NCBI GenBank assembly: GCA_018398575.1
Contig: JAGTXZ010000002.1
Coordinates: forward strand, 1,800,501-1,864,500
DNA length: 64,000 nt
Direction: 5' to 3'
Origin: Ampelomyces quisqualis
Taxonomy: Eukaryota; Ascomycota; Dothideomycetes; Pleosporales; Phaeosphaeriaceae
Shown: positions 12,901 to 24,999 of the stretch, piece after piece
Layout of the letters: each line of letters starts with the position of its first letter
Numbering within the stretch: position 1 is the first letter of the stretch
Position numbers and translations under genes: made by a program
Notes under the pieces: generated by a model
Told to the model about the DNA's origin: nothing
Database searches by the model: none
What the model saw: only the letters and a program-made list of their open reading frames with translations

Positions 12901-15239
12901 CTAGGTTTATAATGTTACTATTACTACCTAAAGTAAAGTGCACTATATTATATAGTTAGCTGTTATTATTTGTATACTGTTCTAGGTTATATTACTACTA
13001 GGCTTAACTTTGTCTTGTACTAGAGTCTGCTATTTAATTGTAACGCCCTTAAGGCTTCTTATCTTAACGTATAAGTTAACAGTTACAGCTAGATTATTAT
13101 TATTAGTAATTAGGCGCAGCGCTAACGCGTTAAATATCTTTAAAGTTCTAACTATATACTAGTCTATAAATTTTAGTTATAATAGGTGTTTAACAAGTGC
13201 ACTATATTTAAGATGTTGTAGCTTTATCTCAAAGTTACTGTCTTTAAGCTACTGTTAACGTACAGCTGTTATTAGCCTTAAAAGTAAAAAGGTCTAGGCA
13301 GTTTAATAATATACGCTGTCTATAATATAGATATTAACGTTGTTAAGTAACAGTTTAGTTATTATTGTAGTAAGGCCTATTAGCTAAGTTACTAAAGTAG
13401 TAGAAGAACTTAAGACTACTAATACTAACTGCGTGCGTTCTAGTTCTAAGTTTACAGGCGTTAGCTATCTTTCTGTGTGTTTAGCTTTAACTTTGTTGCT
13501 ATAGTCTTAAATTTCTAAAATTATCTTCTTCTATACAGCGCTAGCTGTTGCCTTGTAGAATTCTCTTAGTATACTACTATTAGTTAGTCTAGGGCATATA
13601 GTATACTTAAGCTATTTATCTATTGTTAGGCTACGCATTATCTTTAGGTAGTTAGCCTATAGGTGTGCCTGTTTAATCTTGTTATATGTGTTCTTGTATT
13701 AAATAAAATCTGTTATCTCTTTAACCTATATACGCTAGTCTACTATATTAATATTATAGCCTATTCTTATAATTGCCTATAATACGTTATTAGTAGTTAT
13801 TGTCTTTGCATTACTTATACACTATTTATTTAATTAAGGTAGCTACTACTTATACTTATTATTGTGTTTCTATAACGCACGCATTATATAATATGTTACG
13901 TATAATAGTTAGGAATAGTAAAGGCAGGTGCAAGAATAGTAAAATAGCTATAGCTTAGTTAGCGTATATAGGTGTACTTGTGTTATATACTTACTTATAA
14001 TAGTATTATAATGTATAGTATAGTGTAGTAAACGTAGCGTAGAAAATTACATATATTTGCCTTGTAGTACTATTATTATTATTGTATAGTTATAGTGCGT
14101 TTGTTATAGCAACGCAGTATTATATAGTTATAGTAGTAGGTTAAATTATAAGTGTAAGTTAAAGTAAGTAGAGTTTTGTCTTAGCATTATATTACCTTTT
14201 ACCTAGTGCTAATGCGTTGTGTTGTGTCTTTAAGGTAAGTAAAGGTATATTTTAGAGAAGCGCTTCTTACTACGTGTTATTCTTAGTATAGCACTATATA
14301 GTACTATATAGCACTATATAGTACTAAGTAGAATTCTTACTTTTTAGGTTTTTGTATTATAGTGTAGGTAACTTACCTCTTGTGTATTGTAGTAGTAGCA
14401 CTCTCTTTAGTCTAGTAAGTAAACTTAGCTAAACCTACTAGTACTATTGCAGTAGACAGGTTATACTAAAACCTTAGTTTTCTTACAGTAGCACTATACT
14501 CTACTGTCTAGTGCACTACCTTATTCTAATGTCTATAGCTCTATATAGTATAATAATGTTTGTTAAATAGTTATTACTCTATTTTAAGTAGCTAGTAATA
14601 TACATATACCTTCTATAGTCTTAGGTTTATAGTATTGTATTTAATAGTTTATATCTGTTTCTTTAGTGTAGCAGGTGTAATTGCAGAACTCTAGCTTTAG
14701 TAAAAACACGTAATAAGGCTGCGTTAGAAGGTTTAAGTTGTATGCTAGCGTCTAGCAGTTTATATAGAATTATAGAGAAGTTTTTTATATATCTATAGTT
14801 CTGTTAGCAAGGGAAACTGTCTGTTACCTTTTGTTTTTTTATATTATGTTGTTCTATTGTAATTCTATATTATCTGTTAGTGTATCTAACGCCTTAGACT
14901 ATGTACTATTAGCGTAGATAGTAGTTTATAGATCTCTATAGTGTACGTAGCTTGCAGCTAGCAAGAAAGTGTATAGCAGCCTACTTTTGTTATGCATTTT
15001 AACGTTAGTTTAAGACGTTTGTGTTTTTAACTAGATAATTCTGCCTTATATTCTATAGATTTGGTTGTAAGAAAATTAGTTTCTTCTTTTTAACGCTAAG
15101 TTTACTAATAATATAGCAGTATTTCTTTATTTAAGTGTTTTCTCTTAGTATTAGTAACTAATATTGCAAAGTGTGTAGTATATAGTATCTTATAAAGAAT
15201 ACTATTATTATCTGTTATCTTGTATTCTTGTAAAATAGC
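12901..15239. other. Degenerate DNA, no gene recognised
   Basis: A Gln-rich minus-strand reading can be followed between about 13860 and 13020, but it needs a Gln or Trp at roughly every eighth codon and shows no motif, so I do not call a gene. Sequence from 13880 to 14900 is AT-rich with short simple repeats. Confidence 0.5.
14283..14327. repeat. Palindromic array of 10-bp units
   Basis: Four nearly identical 10-mers alternate GCACTATATA and GTACTATATA, flanked by TTAGTA at 14283-14288 and its inverse TACTAA at 14322-14327. The 45-bp block could fold into a hairpin with strong dyad symmetry. Confidence 0.7.
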
Positions 15240-16311
15240 CTTGTTTTTTGTTAACATATCTTGTAGTATAGTATTTCTGCTTAGTGCTAGTATGCTAGAG
15301 TACTTAACTTTCTACACTACTGTTCTGCTTAGATGTTACTATACATGCATAATTTCTTAACAACTCTGCTCTTTTAGTTGCATAGATTGTGTACTACTAC
15401 TCTAAATTATTAATCTAGTCTTTAGCTTAATATAGTTAGTGCTAGGTAATTATTCTTTAATTTTAGTGTTTGCTAGGCTAATATTGTCTAGTTATTTTAG
15501 TTAATACACTAGCTAAAATACTAGAGATTGCAGGCTCTATAAGATAATTTGTATAATAGCTATTCTTATTCTAGTTAAGTATAGTATTGTTACGCTTTTC
15601 TAACTGTAACTACACTATAATATTGCTTTTAGTTTTTACGCTTACAAACAGCCTAGCGTTATCTAATTTTAGGTATATAGCATTCTTGTATTTATATTAG
15701 CGCAGTCTTACTACTTAGTTATATATATCTTTTTAGTGTCTGTCTTATAGCTCTATAGCTATCTATTTTATAGTTACCTATTGTAGTGCTCTTAGCTTAT
15801 TAATATATTACCTATTGTTTGTAGTAAACTCTTGCTAACCTACGTACGCCTGCAATTAATCTATTATGTCTGTTACTTTGTAGTGTAATAGTCTAGGAAG
15901 CAACAGTACCTTACAGTTCTTCTTTACTTTGTTTAGGCTGTATATTATAATAATATAGTCTAAGAAGTAGGCTAGATCTTTGTAGTTAAGATTGCGCTAT
16001 TTAAGTAACTTAATAAAGCTTCTAACGTTTATACTATTAATAACGCGCATGTCTTTAAGCTAGTTAACTAAATTGTTAAGCTTATAGTAGGTCTCTTAGA
16101 AGTTATCTATATATAGCTGTAGGCTGTAGTATATGTTTAGATATATTAAGATCTGCTAGCTACTGCGTATAGTCTTAGCTCTTATCTTATTATACTACGC
16201 GCAATATCTCTAGCAAATAGCGTAAATAATATCTATTATTTTAGTAGAATATTTGCCTATTATACTTTTCTCTACTGCAAAGTGTAAGAAATAGGCGTAG
16301 ACTTTAGCCTT
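15240..16311 (-). pseudogene. Unidentified protein frame with one frameshift
   Basis: Reading the minus strand from about 16311 to 15660 gives about 215 codons with only about 14 stops. The product is rich in Leu, Ile, Tyr and Lys, with a segment L-L-L-P-R-L-L-H-Y near 15950. A second phase continues from about 15690 to 15240, so one indel is likely. I cannot assign a family. It lies directly downstream, on the same strand, of the pogo-like transposase frame, but the sequence does not match the expected second half of a DDE_1 domain. It may be an insertion into that element or a separate gene. Confidence 0.4.
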
Positions 16312-16559
16312 CTATGCGCAGGTAATACCTTAGTCTATTAGTTAGTATAGTGTTATGCTACCTGTACGCAGGAATATAACTTTGTTATATTAGTAAGTAT
16401 TATAACCTCTATTGCTACAATAAGCCTATAGTACATTAACACTATATATACTAAACGTTCTGCAGTAATAAGTAGCTTATCTAAAGCTCTACTACTGCGT
16501 GTTTATAAGGTAGGAACCTATTAATTAGTAATAATACTTGTTTGTTTATGCAGTTATTA

Positions 16560-17260
16560 AACTACTTTAGCTATTCTAGCATAATATTAGTATCTATTTA
16601 GGTTCTTCTTACTATCTATACAAGTTGTGTAGTTTAAGAATTCTATAAACTATAGAAGCACTTAGTCTAAGCTATCTGCGTTTATGCATAGCACACTAGT
16701 TATATACTTTCTATCTAGTCTAGGTCTAGCTCTTAGATTATTTGCTAACGTATATTAGAGCAAGTATTTCTAGTATATGCTAGCCTTGTCTATGTTACAT
16801 AAATTCTTAGGCGTGTATCTACTTACTATGTCGCAAATCTTTTCTATTGTAAGCTTAGTGTCCTTAACTATTATACTACTATAGTTACCTACTGTTTTTG
16901 CAAACTATTTATAGAACTATACACTATATTATTATTTATATATAGTAAGCTCTCTGTTATTAAACTCTCGTATTTTGCAGCTATTATATTTAGGTAGCTA
17001 TTACTAAAGTTAACGTATAGTTTTACCAATTATGTTATTAGTAACATTAACGCAAGCTACCTATAACTCTATATACTAGTTATTTAGAGCTGCCTTAAGA
17101 GTTTTCTATTGCAGATACCTATTGTGCGCGTAATTATAGCTAGTATATTTAGTTTTATTGCTGTCTAGGTATTCTTGCGTTATTAAAAGAATATTAGTTA
17201 TATTATTTAGTTGCATATAGTAGTAAAAGGCTCTAGTAGCCTATATAGTAAGTTGTTATA
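16560..17260 (-). pseudogene. pogo/Fot1-like (DDE_1) transposase, N-terminal half
   Basis: The minus-strand frame resembles the DNA-binding and early catalytic part of Tc1-mariner/pogo (Fot1) transposases, which cut and paste the element. Order of features: a helix-turn-helix-like region ending in F-N-N-R-E-L-T-I-Y-K (family: F.S.GWL..F/YK), an E-K-I-C-D-I-V region, then N-I-D-K-A-S-I-Y where the family has N-M-D-E-T-G-L-Y carrying the first catalytic Asp (kept). This is followed by S-V-L-C-I-N-A-D and L-Q-F-I-E-F (family LCxNAxG, LWxIGxxxxPRCF). The match ends after about 16600; the second and third catalytic acidic residues were not found in continuity. Terminal inverted repeats were not identified. 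Confidence 0.65.
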
Positions 17261-18399
17261 GTGTTAAATGCAGAAACAATGCTTTATGTTTGCAAACTTT
17301 AATATATTCTGTAATAGTCTAGGTATAACTGTGTTGCTAGTTAGGCATTAGACCTTAACCTATCTATAAACTAGATAATATAGGCTTAAAGTTATAGTAG
17401 TAGAATAATAGTAGAAACTAGATATATTTACAAAGAGTAATCTACTATCTAAAATAGTAAAAATAATATACTTGCGCATGCTAATACTCTAGTAGCTACT
17501 TATAGTATTTAATATAAAACAAAATCTAAGCTTAGCCTTAAACCTATACTAGTATAATTATAGCACTAATTAGTTACTCTAAGTGCTTATTACAATAGAT
17601 AGCTTGCAATTAACGCTAATAGTACTCTCTAGTAGACAACAGTTATAGATAGTGTAACGTAACTGTAGCTACTAGCTGTTTAAGAAGCCTACTGTAGTAG
17701 TAGGTTACGTGCAGCACTAGCAGTATTTTCTAGTAAATAACAGTTACTAATAGTGCAACGCAACTATAGCTGCTAGTTATTAGAAGAGCCTAATTATAGA
17801 TATTAATATATTTAAAGTGCTTGCTGCCTGATATACTATGTATAAGACTTATAAAGTATTATATATTACTTCTTATATATATTCTTCTTTACTAAGCGTC
17901 TCTAAGACAAATAAATATAGGCCTGTTATTTTAATTTATATAAGTGTTCTTTAAGGTCTTAGCTGTGCCTACTAGCGTAGTAGGTATTCTTTTTGTTTAT
18001 AGCTAGCAGTATCTTAGTAAAGATAAGTTTAATGCGCGTAACTTCTTTATATTAGTAGAAGTTCTTAAAGCTATAATAAAGCTTAGTAATAATAGAAGAC
18101 TTAATATTGTGTAAGTTAAAGTTAGAATATCTTAATATCTAGACGTTAGATTGCTACTTATAGAGTCTAATAGAAATGTATTGTATATAGTATAAGAAAG
18201 GTTACAGATACTTAGGTAGGCTTTACTATTAAAGAGCTTAATAAGAGTGCTAGGATAGAAAAGTCTTAACAAATAACTGTAACTTAACGTTGTTTTTAAT
18301 TTTTGCCTGTAACAATATATAGACAAAAGCATGTAAATTATAGTTATATCTTTAATATCTTCTAGTTACCTAACAGTATAAGAATTATATTCTTAAGTT
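17261..18399. other. Degenerate DNA, no gene recognised
   Basis: No coding frame is supported. A 66-codon minus-strand frame at 18132-18332 has no motif and is probably chance. The stretch contains the repeat pair described at 17620-17800. Confidence 0.5.
17620..17800. repeat. Imperfect direct repeat pair, about 101-bp spacing
   Basis: A block of about 65 bp beginning TAGTAGACAACAG near 17630 recurs in altered form (TAGTAAATAACAG) near 17731. Both contain AGTGYAACG and TAGCTRCTAG and end in AGCCT. The TAGTAGACAACTATT-like core also appears at 19554 and in the array at 31193-31645. Confidence 0.5.
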
Positions 18400-18787
18400 A
18401 GGCTAAGTTGTTAATGTGCGCACTAGAATACTATTGTAGCTATTGTTATAGAGATCTTTGTTGTTAAATACGTTATAAGGTATCTTAGTTAAGTAATAGT
18501 GTTACAGAATATAATAAAGTTATTGCAACAATAGCGCTCTTATATTAAGCTAGGTTGTTAATATGCACACTAAGATACTATTATAGCTATTATTATAGAG
18601 ATTCTTGTTATTAAACACGTTATAAGGTATCTTAGTTAAGTAATAGTATTATAGAATATAACAAAGTTGTTGTAACAATAGCGCTCTTATATTAGGCTAA
18701 GTTATTAATATACGTACTAGAATGCTATTGTAGCTGTTGTTGTAGAGATCTTTGTTATTAAATACGTTATAAGGTATCTTAGTTAAG
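18400..18787. repeat. 147-bp tandem repeat, about 2.6 copies
   Basis: Units start at 18400, 18547 and 18694 with ARGCTARGTTRTTAAT and are spaced exactly 147 bp; the last unit breaks off after TATCTTAGTTAAG at 18787. The units differ almost only by C/T and G/A changes, as expected from RIP on a duplicated sequence. No indels separate the three starts. Confidence 0.9.
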
Positions 18788-19120
18788 CTATAACATCTAA
18801 ACAGCTGCGAAAGAGTCTATTTAGAACATAAATTTGCTTCTATGCTTATAGGCTAAGAAGTAGCGCAGGTATAGTGCTAATAACATAGTAAAGCTTAGTT
18901 CTAGATTTTTAAACTACATAAACATATAGACGTAATAAGTATAGTTTTAGTTTTGTAAGAATAAAAATATAATAAAGAATTAAGTCTTTTAGACTTAAAA
19001 GAAATATATATATAAAGACAGCAATATTAAATTAGAAGTATAAGTTACGTATTAAGAAGCAGCTATATACATAACCTATATGTAGTTTATTTTACATATT
19101 ATAGACGCAGCTCTTAGTCT
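18788..19120. other. Spacer between two tandem arrays
   Basis: AT-rich; nothing recognised. Confidence 0.6.
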
Positions 19121-19388
19121 TATAATAGATAAAAATAATATAATATTCTATATATGTTTTAACAAAAGACTGTTAGTTTAACTCTAAGACTAAAGACATA
19201 TAAGTAAATTTATCTCTAGTTTTAAGGTTAGGAAAATGTAAAGAAGCGTAAGTGTATAATAGATAAAAATAACATAAAGTTCTATATATGTTTTAACAAA
19301 AGACTGTTACCTTAACCTTAAGACTAGAGATATATAGGTAAATTTATTTCTAGTTTTAATATTAAGAAAACGTATATATAGCAAAGAG
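19121..19388. repeat. Two tandem copies of an about 134-bp unit
   Basis: TATAATAGATAAAAATAAYA starts at 19121 and again at 19255, and both copies continue through TTCTATATATGTTTTAACAA and ACAAAAGACTGTTA to a shared TCTAGTTTTAA near the end. Differences are mostly transitions plus a few indels. Confidence 0.8.
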
Positions 19389-19712
19389 TAGAAAGTAGCT
19401 AGCTAGTAAGGCTATTATATACTCTATTAGCGCTAATAGTTTAAGAGTAAGCAGTACGTAGATGCGTTTAATATACAGCAGTTTCTTAACAGTATTTGTT
19501 ACTATTTAGCCTTTGTTATATTTGCATATTATAGTAAGTTAGAATAGTAGTTTCTAGTAGACAACTATTCTATACTATACTAGAGAAAGAATATAAATTA
19601 GATTTGTAGGCATTTTAAAACTAGATAAGATTAAATTTACTAGCTGCTTAGAATATTAGTTAACACTATATATAAATTACACTTACTGTTTCTTACTATT
19701 AGATAATTGCCT
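19389..19712. other. Left flank of chromodomain element 1
   Basis: AT-rich; no gene seen. Before the insertion this DNA was joined to what is now 26837 onward. Confidence 0.6.
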
Positions 19713-19717
19713 ACGCC

Positions 19718-20017
19718 TGTAGCGACACAGGTAGGTACAGCTATTAGGATTAAATTAGATACGTATTAGAGGCATATAGGAGTGCGTGTTGTATTAGAAA
19801 TTCTAGATTGGCTATACACCTATAGGTCTTGTACAGAAGGACAAGAGAAACTTGTTCTCTATCTAATGCTATAGGCTTATATTTATAGTAGGCGTAGGAG
19901 CTAAGTTAGAGCGCTGTTAGAGCGCTATTAGTCCTAATCTACTAGCCCTCTACATAATCTGTTATTAAGCCTTTATAAGGTATTAGATATAACATGTATT
20001 TGCATATGCTTGTTATA
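19718..20017 (-). repeat. 3' LTR of chromodomain element 1
   Basis: 300 bp; begins TGTAGCGACACAGG and ends GCTTGTTATA on the + strand. It carries the self-complementary primer motif ACAAGAGAAACTT at 19841-19853 and a TATA-like run near 19873-19883. Confidence 0.95.
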
Positions 20018-20339
20018 TTACTCCCCTTCTTAAAATTAATAGTCTCTATCAATTAGGTCTGTATTAGTGTTGTTTTAGATACTTTCTAAAATTTTAAAAA
20101 GTCTTATTTACTTTAACTTCAAATTTTTAATAACGCGTTGTAGCTGTTTGTTATTATTTTGCTTAGCGCAGCAGCGCGTTTGTTATTCTAAATTTACCTA
20201 GAGTTTTTAAAGCATATATATAAGGCTAGCTCTTAGCATATTACTTTTCTTACACTCTCCCCTACACGTTTGTATACCTATAGCTATCTAACTGCTCTCC
20301 TAATTTAATTGCTAGCTAACTGTTTTGCAGATATATATA

Positions 20340-21047
20340 ATACCTATTCCTGTCTCTTCTAGGGCTTATCTTCTAGCCTATTAGGTTGTTTACCTACAGG
20401 CTGCAAGGGCTTTTGCCTGCAGCTAGTTTAATATTAAGTTTAGATTCTATTTAAATATATCTAAGAAGTGTGCTTATTGCATACTCTTAAATAAGAAGTG
20501 TTGCCTAGTTCTTCTATATGTAGGCTAGGAGTATAATAGCTTCTTTAAGGCCCTTAACTGCAGGTTTACTACCCTAAGTAGAGATAAGTCTAACAAGGTT
20601 ATGTTAGAGCAAGAGGTTGCTGTTAAGGAGGCAGCGTTTTAGTTAGCTGCTGTAGTGCAAGTAGGCACTACACAAGTAGCTAACTTAAACAACGCTAACT
20701 TGTTAGTTAGCGCTTATTACTAGAAGGAGGAGCTAGCTAGAGAGGTTAGAGCAATAGCTAAGGAGGTTAGGTTACTCTAAAAGAGTATAGCTAGGTTAAC
20801 TAGTGTAGTTGCTTAGCTAGTAGATGTTATAATAGCATTAAGAGCTAATTAGTTAGCAGAGCAGAAGAAGGCGCAAAAGGCAGCGCAAGAGGCTAGTACT
20901 TGCAGCAAGCAGGGCTAAAACAGAAGACAACTAGGTAGTGCGTTAGTGTCTACACTTAGAGATTTAGACAGTTAAGAACGTCCTACTAGTAGCAGCAACA
21001 GTCTGCTATTAGATCTAATAGAAGAGTAAGACTCTTATTATTAATAG
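20340..21047 (+). pseudogene. Antisense Cys/coiled-coil frame, element copy 1
   Basis: This is the counterpart of the better-preserved frame at 38618-39325, in the same position between the 3' LTR and the end of pol and on the opposite strand to gag-pol. The ATG has become ATA (20340-20342). Importantly, at two codons where copies 2 and 3 have TAG this copy keeps CAG (codon 20, and the Lys-Gln-Gly site near 20917), which shows that those stops arose by C-to-T change in a formerly open frame. The Cys motif and the Glu/Leu/Arg coiled-coil region are readable. Function unknown. Confidence 0.6.
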
Positions 21048-21049
21048 GT

Positions 21050-24000
21050 GTTACTTACTAGTGTAGTAGTTGCAATATTAAGTTTAATTTCCCTAATATA
21101 ATTATCTTGTAATGCTGTAAGATCTTTAACTCTTTTTTTCTATGCTGTAATCTACTTAGCTAATGCCTGTAGGAGTCCTAGCTGTTTTAAATAGCGTTTA
21201 TAGAACGCCTATAACATGTGTAAAGCGCCTATAAAGTTTAATATATTGTACTAGGTAGAGTTAGAATTATAACTTACTTATTTTACGTAATACTTTAGGA
21301 CAGAGCAGCACAACTTACTAGCTAGGATCTCTTTAACTTCTTATTCTTTAACGCCTTAAATTAGGATGCTAGATAGGTTTAGGCTTAGCTAACTAGGCAG
21401 GAAGTCTTTAGAGTCTTTGCAGAGGACGTCTAGAGCAAACACGTTGTAGATCTTAGAGCCTTTTAGCAGTTTTAGTTAAAATAAATACCTAACTTGTTCT
21501 AAAACTTTAAAGGGTCTTTCCTACAATTTAGTAAGTTTGCGACTTAGGCAGGTAACAAATAGGTTTTAGGTTAACAGATATACCTTATTACCTATTTCCT
21601 AATTAACAGGTTATTAATATTTGTTAACTTTAGCAGTTATACGTTGTTAAGCCTTCTCTATATTATCTTTGGCTATACGCTAGGCTTTGTGCATGCAGGT
21701 AGCTAAGCTTCAGGCGTTCTTAACATTAGCATCCTTAGGCTTTAATGTAGATAATAACTAATCCTAGCTTTAGCACAGTTTAGATCTAAAAAGGAGCTAG
21801 TACAGCGCTATACTAATTGCAGAGTGCAACAGCGTAGCTTAGGCTTAATTAATTATTAGCAAGAGGTTACTCTAGTTATTCTAGTAATAGGATACAAAGA
21901 GCCTTAATTGTTAATTAATATATTTGTTTATAATCTTTGTTTGTCTATTAGTTTGTTTATAGTAGGCTATAGAAAGCTTAATTTGCACGCCTAGGATCTT
22001 GCAGAACTTAGACTAGAATTAGGACATAAACTAAGGGCTGCAGTTAGATACTATACTTTTAGGTGTGTAGCTAAATTAGTATACCTATTAGATAAACAAG
22101 TAAGCTATTTCCTAGGCGTTAATAGTCTTGTAACACAGGATAAAGATAGCTTACTTTAATAGGCGATTAATAATAACTATATTTTGATTATAGCTATACT
22201 AATTAGTTAAGAATGTCTTAAAATCTATATACAAATGCTGCATAGGCCTGTTAGAAATTAGTAACAGATAGAGAAAACCTTAGGATTAGAGCTGTCTTAG
22301 ATAGGATCTTTAATAGGAAACGCAGTTTTATACATAGCGTTTACATATAGCCTCTATACCTTTCTAATAATATTGCTAAGCTAGAAGCTAATATATCTTT
22401 GTAGCGCTTAGGTAGGTAGTAAATACCTAATTGTAAGCCTCTCTAATTAGTTAGGTGCATAAGAGAGAATCTTTAGGTACACAAAGGCGTAAGTAATAAA
22501 GCAGTAGTCCTTCTTAAACATAATACAGCTATAGTAGTATAAGGCGTTCTTCCTTAAAGAAGCAGTAATTCTCTACTAGTAGGGCTTTAATTAGTTCTAG
22601 AGAGTTAAGATTTAGGGGGGCACTAATAGATTAGACTAAAATAGCTGAAACATTAATCTCTAGCTAGTTATAGACGTAGTTCTAAGCTAGTTTAGAGTTA
22701 ACTAGGAGATTTAGGCGTTTAGGTTCTAGAAGTACACAAGATCTGTTATCTTGTTAAGCAGCCTTAACCTTACTAACGTCCTGTTTTCTTTAGCTTAGGA
22801 TATTAGCTTGCTTGTTAAGCTTGCTAGGCGTGTACTTAATGTAAAAATTAAAAGAGGGAATAATCTCTGCCTATTGTGCTTAACGTGCATTAAGAACCTT
22901 AGTAGTTATAAAGTATTCTAAGGAGTAGTAGTCTAAATACACTTAGATTTGGCTTTGTATAGAGGTAAGCTTAGCTCTCTACTTCTTAAAGGCTTTTAAG
23001 ATAGTAAACAGTTCTTTGTTATATATTTCCTAATTAAGTTTAGCCCTAAATAGAGCGTAACTATAGAAGGCTACAAGATACTACTTGTTATTAGAGTGCT
23101 TCTAAGAAAGTACTTCTGCTATTACTCTATCTAACCCGTTAGTTTCTAACTTTGTGTTATACTTGGGATAGAAATAAGATAGCGTAGGAATAGCTAGGAG
23201 TAAGGCTTTAATCTAATCAAAAGCCTGTTAGTAATTAATAGTCTATTCAAAAGGCGTAGCAGGACTCTAAAGCTTTATAATTAGTTTAGCTACACAGGAG
23301 AAATCCTTAATAAATTGTTAGTAGAAACTAGCAAAACTAAGAAATAACTTAACGCTAGTAATTGTAGTAGGTTCAGCCTAGTTTTAGAGTGCTTCTACCT
23401 TGTTAGAGTTAACTTTAGTGCCCTAGTTTGTTAAAACATAACCTAGATACTTTATGCTGGTTATATAGAATTTACTCTTCTAAATGTCTACTTAGAGTTC
23501 TATAGTACGTAGGCGCTCTAGGACCTTTTAGACGTGTTCCTAATATAAGTTTATATCCTTAGAGTAGATTAGGATATTGTTAAGGTACGCAATGCAGAAA
23601 TTATTAAGATAATTAATTAGTATATTGTTTATGTAGCGCTAATACGTAGCTAGTCTATTGCACAAGCTAAAAGAAAGCACCTTACACTTATAGGTACTGT
23701 AATAGGTCTAGAAAGTAGTATACTCTTTAGAGTTAAGATCTATACAAATTTTGTTAAAGGCGGCCCTAATATTAAACTTAGTAAAGATCTTAGCTTTAGA
23801 GAGACGTAATAGCAGCTTATTAATGCAAGAGATTAGATAGACGTCCTTGCGCGTAAGAGCGTTAATCTTCTAGTAGTCTACACAGATATGTATATCTCTA
23901 TTTAGTTTGTGTACACAAAGAATAGGTAAAGCAAAAGGACTTTAGCTAGCCTTAATAAAACCCTTCTAAAGGTGTTCTTAGACGCAGGCCTTAGTAGCTT

Positions 24001-24900
24001 TAAGCTCCTCCTAATTTTACTTATATAGGAGACTAAACGCATTTAGTAATAGTTCTTTAAGGACAATCTTATAATTGTACAGACAATAAGAAGGCAATTG
24101 ATTAGCTGCTAACTTGCTAAATACATCCTAATATTAGAAGTAACAGGCAGGTAATTGCTTATTTAATTAGCATAAATTAGCTGCGTTATCTTTAGAGGTA
24201 AGAATCCTGTTAATCTTATATAGGCTAGTTATAAAGAACTTGTTTTAGGGCTTCTTTATAATAAAGTAGAATGTATTGGCAGAAATAAGAGCTATACAGG
24301 TAGTTAGAGGGGATTTAGACTCTAACTGGGATTGCTTAGTTAAGGTATAAAGAATCTCTAAGAATTTTTGGGCTAATAGGAGCTTTAAGCATCTCTTAAG
24401 ACAATAAATAGAAGAAGGAGAACAATAGTAAGGACTGTTTTAGATATAATAGTCTTCTTTCTCCTATAGAGCGTTGCGTTGCTATACATAAAGATAGATA
24501 GTAGCTAGCACTATAGCTTAATGTAAAACAGTAGGAATAGAGGGTAAAGAATTGTATAAATAGGGGTACTTAGATAGCTAAATAAACTGTAACCTATCTG
24601 TGTCTAATTGAATCTTAAATTGCCTTAACTATTAGAGGCTAAGTATACAATCCTAAGACCTAAGATTAAGGATAAAGAATAGACAGTTTAAAACTTTTTA
24701 GCTATTAATATTTAAGTGTAGTTAAATATATTAAGTAACTGCAGAAGTAATCTAATCTTTAAAACTACGCACCTAAACCTAGAAGAGAAACTTCTAGATA
24801 GGTTAATGTAAAGCTTTAGAAACAAATAAAGCAATTTGTAAATTTAAAAATAGGAAACTTTAAGCACTAGTGTTAACAAGAGTGTTAAGGCGTAAACTAA
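21050..24900 (-). pseudogene. Chromodomain Gypsy pol, element copy 1
   Basis: The minus-strand polyprotein is read from right to left. RT has an L-C-V-H-K-L-N-R then I-C-V-D-Y-Q-K-I-N-A-L-T-R-K-D segment (about 23910-23810) and an active site with both Asp changed (Y-L-N-N near 23570-23585). RNase H and integrase follow. Near 21500-21660 is the typical C-terminal linker, and at about 21200-21350 a chromodomain (E-I-L-A-S-K-L, K-Y-Y-V-K, V-G-Y-N, T-x-Y-N). Chromodomains of this clade direct integration to methylated-histone chromatin. Stops are TAG/TAA only. The boundary with gag/protease is approximate. Confidence 0.88.
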
Positions 24901-24999
24901 TACCCTAGTTATAGAAAAGTGTAGGTATAAGGAAATAGGGACTGCAAAACAAATAAGAAAGGTTAAGGTAAGATAGATTGTAACAGCTTAGGCCTAGAG

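Noticed and set aside
18132..18332. 66-codon minus-strand frame
   Set aside because: No motif, no neighbours, AT-rich composition; chance length.
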